Origin: Isoetes taiwanensis
Lineage: Eukaryota > Streptophyta > Lycopodiopsida > Isoetales > Isoetaceae
Length of the DNA: 64,000 nt
Assembly: GCA_021234155.1 (NCBI GenBank)
Contig: JAJEKV010000039.1
Coordinates: 3,576,745-3,640,744 of the forward strand
Reading direction: 5' to 3'
Shown here: one piece after another, positions 30,700-39,707 of the stretch
How positions within the stretch are numbered: position 1 is the first letter of the stretch
How the letters are laid out: the number at the start of each line of letters is the position of its first letter
Translations under genes and position numbers: made by a program
The notes under the pieces: generated by a model
Seen by the model: the letters and a program-made list of their open reading frames with translations, nothing else
What the model was told of the DNA's origin: nothing
Database searches by the model: none

Positions 30700-33316
30700 A
30701 GTTAAATTAGTATTACGTAGTTAAGGGCTGTTAACTTTTTGTTAATGAAATGACTAACTAAATATTCTCTTCACATCCAAACTGATGGTTGACATATTAT
30801 TAACTGAATTTTAACAGGAAGTGGAAAATAGCCTAAAGCTTAAAGCGGCCTCTACGAGGTCACAATAGCCGCAGTTAGCGATCGCGATGCATCGATGGGC
30901 CAATATAGGGCTGAGAAGCCGTGGACGCAGCCGTGGATGACGAGGGTGAGGGCATGGAAACGAAGATGCGGAAGATTACCAAGTAGAAATTGTTGTGTTC
31001 TTGTGTTTTTTTTTCCTCCCCTTTCTGTGTTTAGTATGTCTTTGATGAATTTGGATCTGAACCTGGTAGCAAATTTCGTGGGACCTGGGCCCCTCTCCCA
31101 ACATCCCACACCATCTTTTGACTTTCTAGCTTTCTACATAGATCTTTCTTTATGTGTTTGGCTTTAAGCACATAAGCAAACAAACACTTGTAGTCTGATC
31201 TTTCAAAGCCATTTCTAGTTGATGATGTTTTTAGTTCAGTACTAAAATCAATTGGCAACAAGCTTGTTCTTTTTTGCAAGTTTAAAATGTTAAAATTAAC
31301 TGTCTTGGCCATTAATTGTTCCTTACGTAAGAAAATGCAGTTCCTTATATGCGATGTTTGTCAATTTTGAGTTCCAGGCTGTGATGCAAATTAAACAACT
31401 AGATTGGACTCATCCAGCTTATGCTTAAAAATTGCACTTGGTTGAATGCTTCATCTGGCTCCAACGGATATACACAAAAGGAATAAAGACTGTCAAAATG
31501 GAGTTCATGAATTGATCTAGCCTATTCTTGGCCATAACTGATTGCAAAGCACGTGGTCTAAAGGCCCATTTAGCAGAATCCAGTAATTTTATTTCTAAAC
31601 AACCATTTGTTCAATGATTTCCAAACCCCCAATTGATTCCTAACATCCTTCCTTGTAGGGTTTTTGTTTATGTATTTAAAAGTTTTAAGGACAACGCCAG
31701 TGTTAAGCTAGGAAGGGACAACAATAGGGGGGAGCAAGTCTTCAAAAACATACCAAAATCTAGCATTTGATCACTCTATTATGTGCAAATAATAAGCATT
31801 CAGATTAATCAGAAGTTTCCCTTTTGTTTAATTCTACGATGGAAGAATGTAGTGTCTATCTATAATGTTATAAGTAAAATTGAATGGCATTCCATCCAAA
31901 TGGCAGCTTATCATCTAAACATAGAAATGAAAAAGGTCTTGTATAAGTACTCTAGAGTTGTGCTAAACCTTTCTATTACATGTCTTATTTATGTGGAGCA
32001 TCACTTAAATACCCCAATGCTCATCAATGGGTTTTTAGCCATTTCCATTTCTTTTGATTATCTTTCTGAGCTGGTACAAGTGATGTCATTATTGTTAATG
32101 CTATCATTACAATAGCAGCTACTTTCTCTGGTGCATCAAAATAAGCATTTGCTACAACAATGCATCCCCTTAATGGCTACTGACCACCTTACCCATAACG
32201 GTCCGAGTTTTTGACCATTCTAGGATGTGAAATATTTAAGTCTCCTCCATTACTCTATGTGATGATTTTATATGTTCTATAACATGTTCTTGCGCTTTGA
32301 TGACAACATGATTCTCCAATTCCAGATCTGTTTCTGAGCTGCACAAGCAGTGCTTTATATTTTTGTTCAATTGCATCTGCAAATGATTATTTATATAGAT
32401 AATCATGTATGTTGGACCACTTTTCAATTTCTATATATTTTGATGGGAAATGCTTCATGGTTGGTGAACAAGTGAAATTACTATGATACTGTCATATACT
32501 GGCTTCTAAGTTAATCATGAATTAATGATATGTTCATTATCTTTTGCATTCAACAAAATTTGTTCTTGACAGAATTTGTCCTTGGCATACGGGCGCATAT
32601 TGGCGACGTGTTGATGGTATTAAAGAGTACATTTTGAATGTCCAAACTGTGAAATATGTGGTTCAAAATGTCATGAGTGTGGAGATCAGCTTAGTGCTAC
32701 CAGGCAACAAATAGAAAGTGTTGGGAGAGGGAGTGCTAGTTTACTTGGATGGCAAGAAGGAAGAGGCATTGGGCAAGAAGGGAGACGCATTGGGAAAAGG
32801 AAACTTCATCCTACAAGAAGGGAGAGGCATTAGGATAAAAAAAAATCATCCTACTATGTGCTCATAGCATACTTGCAGATGCAGCAATGTGGTTTGATGC
32901 ACTAGCAATGTGCTTTGATGCACATACAATTCAGGACCTGAGAAAACATGCAGGAGCAAAGAAAAGGTCAGCAAGGCGTTTGATAGAGAGGTTCTTTTAA
33001 GCAGAGCCTTTAAATATTTCTAAATATGGCTTTAAATATTTTTAAATATGGCTTTAAAGATGGCTGTAATTATCTGCCACGTTGTAGACTTTTTTATCTA
33101 TATAATATCCTTTTTGAGCATAGAAAGCTCATATAATGATCATTTTATGCTATTGTAATTTTATGCTTAAAAGTGTTTGGTTTTTTTTTGGATGTGGTAT
33201 ACGACTATAAATTTATGGCTTAAGAGAACAGGCCCTTGTAAGTAGGTAGTTAAGTTGGAAATAAGTAGATAACTTAACTGAAAAAATGTGTTTTGGCTAG
33301 TCAAGTGAGATTGACT
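30700..33316. other. Non-coding downstream of the copia element
   Basis: 30,840-31,110 is GC-richer but has no frame I recognise. 32,622-32,832 (plus) is a short frame with a cysteine cluster, ECPNCEICGSKCHECGD, then a basic, glycine-rich tail. It is conserved in both copies but unassigned. At about 33,000-33,060 GGCTTTAAATATTT repeats two to three times. The rest is AT-rich without recognisable genes. Confidence 0.45.
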
Positions 33317-33381
33317 AACCAGCAGTTGCTACTTCATGTGTATCCTGGTCCAGGATACACATGAAGTAGCAACTGCTGGTT
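33317..33381. repeat. Perfect 65-bp inverted repeat
   Basis: Two 32-bp arms, the left starting AACCAGCAGTTGCTAC and the right its exact reverse complement, are separated by a single T. A transcript would form one long hairpin. It is identical in the second copy (60,780-60,844). Perfect arms imply a recent origin or conservation. Confidence 0.95.
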
Positions 33382-34085
33382 CCTGGTGCTTGGCCGCTCT
33401 TGTGGCAGCAAGCCTTGCATCTGTGCGTGGCTTGGTTGGTGTGGCTGATTTGGAAGCAGCGGCGTGGATCTTTCAGGGGATTCAGCAGCCTGTAGCCTCT
33501 CTGATTCCTCGACTCAGGTACAATATTCAAAGCTTTCTGGTTTTCCCGGGATTAGTAGAGCGGAAGTTTGCCATTTGATGGGACTTCTTGGGTGTTGTAG
33601 ATGGTGATGGTCGATTTGTACAGCAGTAGAGTTGCAGTTTTTCTGTGAGTTTGTTGTGGAGTGTCGAGGTATCGCTGTCTCTTTGGGGCAGTTCTCCTTC
33701 CTCCTCACTTGCTTTATAACATTATCATTCTTTTAATATATTGATGACACAGTTCTTCAAAAAAAAAAGGGTGTTTTGATTAAGTTAATAACAATAAACT
33801 TAATTAGATTCGTGTGAATGTATTTTGGTTAAGTTAAAATTAACTAAAAGCATGTCTGAAGGGATTTTGGTTAACCACTAACTTAACAAGACAATATATG
33901 AACAACACGTAGTTAGGTTAAAATTTTCTAACTTAACTATGTTTGGTGTGAAGAAATTTAACTTCTTCTAGACGGAAACATAACTATTTCTAGTGTGAAT
34001 GCAAATGCTCTAGTTAAGTTTAACTAGGTAGTTAATTTTTTTAACTTAGCCTAACTTAACTAAGCAGTGCAAATGGACCCTAAGT
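33382..34085. other. AACTTAA-rich non-coding region, possible MITE remains
   Basis: 33,180-33,300 and 33,770-34,085 contain many GTTAAGTT/AACTTAAC words on both strands and end near GTGCAAATGGACCCTAA. Similar sequence borders the copia truncation at 30,700-30,800. This looks like a decayed small DNA transposon, but I cannot define clean terminal repeats. The plus-strand frame at 33,336-33,578 is unassigned. Confidence 0.35.
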
Positions 34086-34219
34086 TGTCCACGCCCCCTA
34101 GGAAAATTGCTTCTACAGTTATAAAAGAAGAAAAGAAAAGCTTTTATATGGAAGGGATATAATTTGCATGTTAGAAACTCATGTGTACCAATGGATGGGT
34201 GCAGCAATGTAGAGTTATG

Positions 34220-34300
34220 AGGCTATATATAAAGGGTTCTCATGTGGACGATAAAAACATTCATTCATTCTTACAAGATAGATCGATAGACGATTACAAA
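34220..34300 (+). promoter_or_regulatory. Candidate TATA promoter
   Basis: CTATATATAAAGG at about 34,221-34,233 is a good TATA box, with a plausible start region (ACATTCATTCATTC) about 30 bp on. No convincing ORF follows on the plus strand before the gypsy fragment, so it could belong to an LTR-type or decayed element promoter. It is conserved in copy 2 at about 61,680. Confidence 0.3.
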
Positions 34301-34417
34301 GAAATACATATCAAAGGTGTTTAGTCTAAGTAGCACACAGATGGTATATATCCCTTATGCATTCCCCAGGGCATACAAGTCCTAGCTAGTACGTATTAAC
34401 TAGCACCATTTTGAATA

Positions 34418-34774
34418 TTACATCTCGATATTCCAAGTTGATATTATCTCAATGCAAGCAGAATCATCTAAAATGGAGGTATCAAAGGAGATGTAGCCGT
34501 AGTTGTATTTCTTAGCCACAGAGTACCGACCTGATAAGAGGTATTTGAGATTGGACAGAAATTTAATAAGCCCTCCATCATGAGTGGAATTTGCCATCAT
34601 TTGATGAATCAAGCACCTGAACTTATGTTCTTCTTCCTTGGCCATTTTAGACATTTCGTTTAGAGCCTCGGTAAGTCCACTGCCTTTCTTCCACATTATG
34701 AACGAGGGCACATTCATGTAATCACGACTTTCTCTCTTTTTGAAAGGCGTGAAAAAGTTATTCACAATACTCAT
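34418..34774 (-). CDS. Hypothetical protein, 118 residues
   Basis: An uninterrupted frame, fully preserved in the second copy at 61,876-62,232. It includes MNVPSFIMWKKGSGLTEALN, EMSKMAKEEEHKFRCLIHQM and SGRYSVAKKYNYGYISFDTS. No signal peptide or membrane segment is evident, and I do not recognise a family. Codon use looks protein-like. It lies just upstream of, and opposite to, the gypsy integrase fragment, so it may be a gene piece or unassigned transposon sequence. Confidence 0.35.
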   Translation of the reverse strand: MSIVNNFFTPFKKRESRDYMNVPSFIMWKKGSGLTEALNEMSKMAKEEEHKFRCLIHQMMANSTHDGGLIKFLSNLKYLLSGRYSVAKKYNYGYISFDTSILDDSACIEIISTWNIEM

Positions 34775-34806
34775 ATAGAAGTATAGATAGGCAAGCGTCT
34801 CTAGAA

Positions 34807-35600
34807 ATGCAAGAGTGGATAAGAAAAGAAACCTTCAAATATTGTAAGAAGGAAGGTAACGTATTGTACTTCAAAGGCAAGCTATGTGTCCCAGAGTCAT
34901 TAGAAGGAACGAGTTTGCTCCTTCATGATACATATAATAGCCCAATTGTCGGCCACGTAGGGTTTACGAAAACCTACTTTAAAATTAGGAGGAGTATCTA
35001 TCATTGGCCGGCATGAAGAAGAAAATAGTGAAGTACATCCGTGAATGTCAACTATGTCAAGAGCAAAAAATGAAACAACTCCTAATTTCAGGCCAACCGA
35101 ACCATTGGGTATTCTCGATGCAAATTGGAAGGTCATAGCTACGCATTTCATAACTGGTCTCCGATGACAACAAGGGTTCTCGACACCTTAATGCTAGTGG
35201 TCGACAAACTATCTAAAATGATACATTTCTTGCCATGTCAACTATAGACACAACCTTAAATACGGCCTTGCTATTCACCACATATATTTTTAGATTGCAT
35301 GGAATGTCCAGAGCTTTGAAATTCATCAGCGCTTGCTGGATTCTTCAACAACATCAGCACGAAATTGTGGATAAGTTCTTCTTATCACCCACAAACTAAT
35401 GGTCGACGAGCTTAACAACGGAATCTTGGAGGACATGTTGAGAAACTACCTTTGAAATATGCAATCCAAATGGGCGATTACATCCACTTAGTGGAGTTTG
35501 CATACCATAGTAATAAGCAATATACATTGAGGATGTCTCCCTTTAGGATTAATTATGGCTATCAATGCCTAACTCTTGATGCATGGCACACAATGTCCAA
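34807..35600 (+). pseudogene. Ty3/gypsy integrase fragment
   Basis: Begins MQEWIRKETFKYCKKEGNVL and carries the integrase zinc-binding HHCC module (LLLHDTYNSPIVGHVGFTKT, then YIRECQLCQ), followed by the core (VIATHFITGLP, LMLVVDKLSKMIHF and, in another frame, SYHPQTNG) and LVEFAYHSNKQYTLRMSPF. No polymerase, gag or LTR is attached. Frames shift several times. At four or more CAG/CTG sites this copy is worse than copy 2 (62,265-63,050), for example after CQLCQ and at the block after YHPQTNG. Confidence 0.85.
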
Positions 35601-37900
35601 AGAAGAGGTCTCTAAAGCATAGCTACAGGAACAGGAACGAGAACTTGGAACCAAAATTCTGAACGAGAACTGGAAAGGAATGTCCAACATTTGAATTGTT
35701 GAAATTTGAAAATGGTTTTTGGAGTTCCCTTTATATATAAAATCATCATAGAATACTTAGAACACTTGGAATCACCAACTCTTTGAAATTGAAGATGCAA
35801 TTTCTTCTAAAAATCACTTCTTAATGATCATCAAGTCTTTGAATTGAAAATTCACTTTGTTCTAACTCCTTATTTCCCGACTCATAGTCCCATCATGAGT
35901 TTGAGAATCCATGTTCTCCTGGAGGATACATTGATAATATAAAATACATTTCTTATTAGAAAATTCATAACTGAAAATGCCTAAATGATATGAAATTATT
36001 GAAAATGATATGAAATCTCCACCTTCATTTTTTTTTTTTTCTCAAGTTTGATGGTCATGATATTGGATCACATATCTTCCTCACTAGTTGTACTTGGTTA
36101 AGGCCTTCATGATGGGATGCAACCATAGTGGCCGTGGGTCCGCTACTAAGCTCTGTGCTCTTTGAAGCCATAATCATTGCAAAGGAGGACTTAGAAACGT
36201 ATGCCAAAAAAAAAAAAAAAGACATTTAGGGTTAGGGCGGTCCGTTGAAAAAAGGAAAGTGCCAAATAGATATGGGAAAAGTGTCAAAACTTGATTTTTT
36301 TGCTAGATTTTGACATGGGAAAAAACTTACCTGGGTTGTTGGCAACTAAAAAATGTCCTCTCCCACCCCAAACTTCTTAAAATAAGTAGGTGGAAATATG
36401 CATGATGTCTCGTAATAGTGAATGAGAAGAGAGGTGTATACGCAGAAGCATATAACATTTTTATCATGGTAGTCATTGCCTTGCCTTTCCCAAAAGATAA
36501 GTAAAAAAACTTGCAACTCGTATGTCACGAATCATTGCAATTGGATTTTGTCACGAAGAAACAATGTAGGAGAAAGATCTAGTTAGTATTGACATGATGT
36601 TGAGAACAAATTTGTCCATAACGAATTCCAACAAAGTGGGCATGGTTGACATCTCTTATGCTTCCCACCTCAATTTAAAATAGCCCAACCCCTTGCCCCA
36701 ATCCTGCCCTACTGCTAGTTCGTAACTATTTGTCTCGAGCTTCAAATTTTCAACTATTTTTTCTTGGTTTTTGCTCATCAACTAGATAAATAATGATGTC
36801 ATAAATAAGTAAATAAATTTAATAAAAATAAAAATAAAAATAAATAAAGGTGCATTGAACGACGTCCATATCCGCATGTCTGCATCATGCAACGCTGCGC
36901 AGACGTCGGTGTGGCAGCCAAGACATGGAGGTCTTGTTTATGGAAGGTTAAGAGGAACAACAACGAGCCAACAACATCCTTAACGGCATCTGGACGCCAT
37001 TCATCGTCGAGACAAGTCTTCTACAAATTAATAGAATAGAATAGAATATAAAGTAATTGTTGCAAGTTCATAATAATAGTGCCAAAGTGTTATAGTAGCC
37101 AACAAGGCCACGTTGAATTGAGGACCCACGCATGTATCATCTAAAAGTGCTTGTGAGGGATGTATTGAATTGGCCCTATGTTCATACCAACTAGCATATC
37201 ATTATCTTATCATTACATGATGTAGTGAATCTTTTTTTCTTACGTAGAATAATGGAATTTCTACCTACACCGTACCCCACAAAACCCTCTTCCACATGAG
37301 ACAAGTCAATACACTCTTAGTAATGCCATAAGGTCATGTAATTTACATCTTGATTTCAAAACCATCTAGCCTAATATATGCAAAGTGGACGTGGACGTTA
37401 CTTGCCTTAATGATGTCAATTTTGCTTGGTAAGATTGTCATGAAAATCACTGAATTATGGAAGTGTCTTCGCACTGCAAGTTCCATAAGCAGTGTCTATG
37501 TCAACTTTGCTTGCTTGATATGAATTATGAGTTGGCTATGTAATGCGTAATGTCTTGTACAAGTTCCACAAGTTACCTGCCTTGTCTATGTTAAATTTAC
37601 TTGCTTGATATGAACTATGAGTTGGGCTATGGGATGTGTAATGTTCGATACACGTCACGCTACATCATTCCAACAACTAAGTGTGATTTGGGATACGCTC
37701 TGAATGCGTGAAATGCATTGGAAGTACTAAAAGTGAAATAGTATGAAGATTTTGCATATCCATTTCATTATGTTACACGCTTTGTTGATTCATTCAAGGT
37801 GAAGATTCGTCAAACATAAGTAGAGTTTGCCAATGGTTCAAATTGTGTGGCCATCCATTGTAGGGCCTAAGCATTGGTAATGACTTGACACGGTCTTCTT
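35601..37900. other. Non-coding, nothing recognised except simple repeats
   Basis: AT-rich. Includes A-runs near 36,205 and 36,815-36,845 (AAAAT units) and a diverged tandem duplication at 37,490-37,655 (unit about 90 bp, with TTGCTTGATATGAA and TATGAGTTGG in each). The duplication match to copy 2 can be followed to about 36,545, where the window ends on the other side. Confidence 0.45.
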
Positions 37901-37989
37901 CAAAATTATCAATGAGACAAAAAGCATGGAAAGAGAGGGGGAGGAAACTTGCGCATCACGACATTGTCTATGTTTGTGGGTACATGAAG

Positions 37990-38170
37990 GGGCACAGAGG
38001 CGAGAGGGTACTGTAGGTTCTCCCTTGAGGCATGGGAGCCTGTGGGAAGGTATGTGGGATCCCAGAGGGAACTGTAAGTTCTTCTCGAGGTATGGGAGCC
38101 TCTGGGGAGGTGGGGTATCAAGAGGGATGTGGGAGCCTCTAGGAAGGTGGGGGTATCAGGAGGGGTGGGC
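37990..38170. repeat. GC-rich imperfect minisatellite
   Basis: Phrases GG(C/T)ATGGGAGCCT, ACTGTA(G/A)GTTCT and GAAGGT or GAGGTGGGG recur three to four times over about 180 bp. The frames on both strands are products of the repeat. Confidence 0.6.
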
Positions 38171-38329
38171 CTGGTAGATGCACGTAAGTGGTTGGGGGGC
38201 AACGACTTGGAGTCGGTCTAGAAGGTTCAATCGTGCTTACAAGGTGCATATGCCAAAATGCGCAGAGCAACATAGAAGGCAAGGGGCACTGATAATATTA
38301 CCATGAGGGGTGTGGATTCGGGAGGATCG

Positions 38330-38530
38330 AGGAATATACTTATAGAATAGATAGATAGTAGTTTTAACGTCACACCACTAGGGCAATATACTTGTAGAAT
38401 GCAAAGTCTTAAATGATGGGGGAAGATCTTAGCCATCTAATATTATCACAAAAAGCGTGATTCGGGAGTATCACGGAATATACTTAGAGATGCAAAGTCC
38501 TAGATGATGGGAGGAGATCGTAGCCATTTA
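38330..38530. repeat. Diverged tandem duplication, unit about 130 bp
   Basis: GATTCGGGAG(G/T)ATC, GGAATATACTTA, AATGCAAAGTC-like and GATGGG(G/A)G(A/G)AGATC occur twice in the same order. Confidence 0.65.
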
Positions 38531-38599
38531 AAAATTTTAGCGGGTAAATTAATTGGGAACTTTAAAGGTTGATTTTAAACCTACCATTGGGGTAAAGGA

Positions 38600-39203
38600 G
38601 GGGAGGAGCGCCCACCTCGCCGCTAGGGCCTCCCTCCTCATAATCCCTCCTGCGCTATTCTTCACTCGTTTTCAGGCTTTTACTTAGCCTTAGTTAGAGG
38701 GTTCGCCCATCGCCGCCTTGCGGGGGCTGGGCTGGGCTGGGCTTCTGTCGACAGACCCATTTCTCAAGTTTTGGCCCTCTTCTCCTGGATCTTCATAGAT
38801 TTCCTCAGTCTTCAGATTTATCTATTCTCGCCCATCAATTGGGCGTCAGATTTATCTATTCTTGCCCATCAATTGGGCGGCAGATGCGAGATTGATACAC
38901 GATTGTTTCTAGCTTTTAGTCAACGGGCATTGATTTGTGGCGGGTGTAAAATTGGAGGATTTGAAGGAAAATTGGAGGATTTGGAGGAATATTTGTAGTT
39001 GTTTGAAGGATTTGAAGACGTGAATCGGTACTGGAGTTTTGTGGGAATGAAGGAGGAGATTGAATCGGCAGAATTAGAAGGAGTTAGTGGGAGATTATCG
39101 GAGGAAAAAAAGAGGCGGAGAAAGGATTTCTGAGAGGCGAATGTGTGAAGCTGGATGAATTGCCGAAGCCTTTTCTGCGTTTGGGTCATACAGGCAGAGA
39201 GGC
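38600..39203 (+). promoter_or_regulatory. Upstream region of the DUF1685-type gene
   Basis: GC content rises here relative to the surroundings. It includes GGGCT repeats (about 38,725-38,745), a 34-bp tandem duplication at 38,815-38,882 with GCCCATCAATTGGGC in each unit, and a purine-rich leader (38,945-39,060) with GGAGGATTTG repeats. I see no clear TATA box. The layout suits a broad plant promoter plus 5' UTR. Confidence 0.4.
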
Positions 39204-39707
39204 ATGGCGACATGGAAGAGCAAAGCAGCAGGGCAGCCGAGGCTCCGGCAAAACTCCGGGCTGAAACCGGACCCCGTTATCATCCCTCCGGCGCCGGGCT
39301 CCCCCCAGCATTTTCCAGCCCAGAAAGAAACCCCTCGCCCCAAACACAAGACCCAATCGGAGCTGGAAGCTGCCTGGGAACGGAAAAAGGAACTCCTCGA
39401 CCGTAACGAGGCTGAGCACAGGGCGATCGTCCGTTGTAAATCTGACATGGCCGATCGGCCGACCAGGACGGTGCCACGTAGCCGATACTCTCTCAGCTTG
39501 ACCGAGGATGACATGGACGAGTTGCGTGGTTCCTTGGACCTTGGCTTTGGGTTTGGTTTCAGTAACCAAGGTGATCGTGAGCTTTGGAACACCCTTCCAG
39601 CTCTTGAGCTCTGTCACCAACTTCAACAAGTTAAGCTTCTCTGGTAGATCTTCTCCCAGTCTCATCTCATGATGGTGAAGATAGTCCTCTCTCAATCTCT
39701 AGCCCAG
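39204..39707 (+). CDS. DUF1685-type plant protein, first exon, frame-disrupted end
   Basis: The frame from 39,204 encodes 147 residues ending at a TAG (39,647). Residues about 1-60 are basic and Pro-rich (APGSPQHFPAQKETPRP), and 50-75 form a charged helix (LEAAWERKKELLDRNEAEHR). Residues about 97-140 read SLSLTEDDMDELRGSLDLGF and NTLPALELCHQL, the core of DUF1685 plant proteins of unknown function. After the stop, a shifted frame gives SSHDGEDSPLSISSPG up to a donor (CCAG|GTACAACC at about 39,707), which resembles the usual continuation of the family. A one-base indel, real or a sequencing error, therefore probably truncates the frame. I could not find the expected final exon. Outside the duplicated segment, so single copy here. 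Confidence 0.72.

Larger units (their letters stand above)
26409..30700 (-). mobile_element. Ty1/copia retrotransposon, 5' truncated
   Basis: The internal order on the minus strand is gag, protease, integrase, reverse transcriptase, RNase H, then primer tract and 3' LTR: the copia order. Similarity to gag stops near 30,700 and no 5' LTR or primer-binding site follows, so the element is truncated. At its 3' side it joins the ORF1p-like fragment, which suggests insertion into that retroelement. Frameshifts and a stop in the integrase-RT junction (near 28,870) make it inactive. The duplicate at 53,880-58,165 is more heavily broken. Confidence 0.85.
14604..36545 (+). repeat. Large direct duplication, copy 1
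   Basis: This segment is repeated in the same order and orientation from 42,219 to the window end. The left breakpoint shares TAAATTA with the sequence at 42,219-42,225. Matching landmarks include the PPR start (19,087 and 46,656), the kiwellin start codon (22,615 and 50,177), the 65-bp inverted repeat (33,317 and 60,780) and the gypsy fragment (34,807 and 62,265). The offset drifts from 27,615 to about 27,450 because of many small indels. If the unit extends to 42,218, this is a head-to-tail duplication of about 27.6 kb, of which the window shows about 1.8 copies. Confidence 0.95.

Noticed and set aside
39095-39695. Minus-strand frames of 165 and 169 codons opposite the DUF1685 gene
   Set aside because: They are antisense shadows of a GC-rich coding exon, with no family motif. 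The plus-strand frame carries the recognisable domain.
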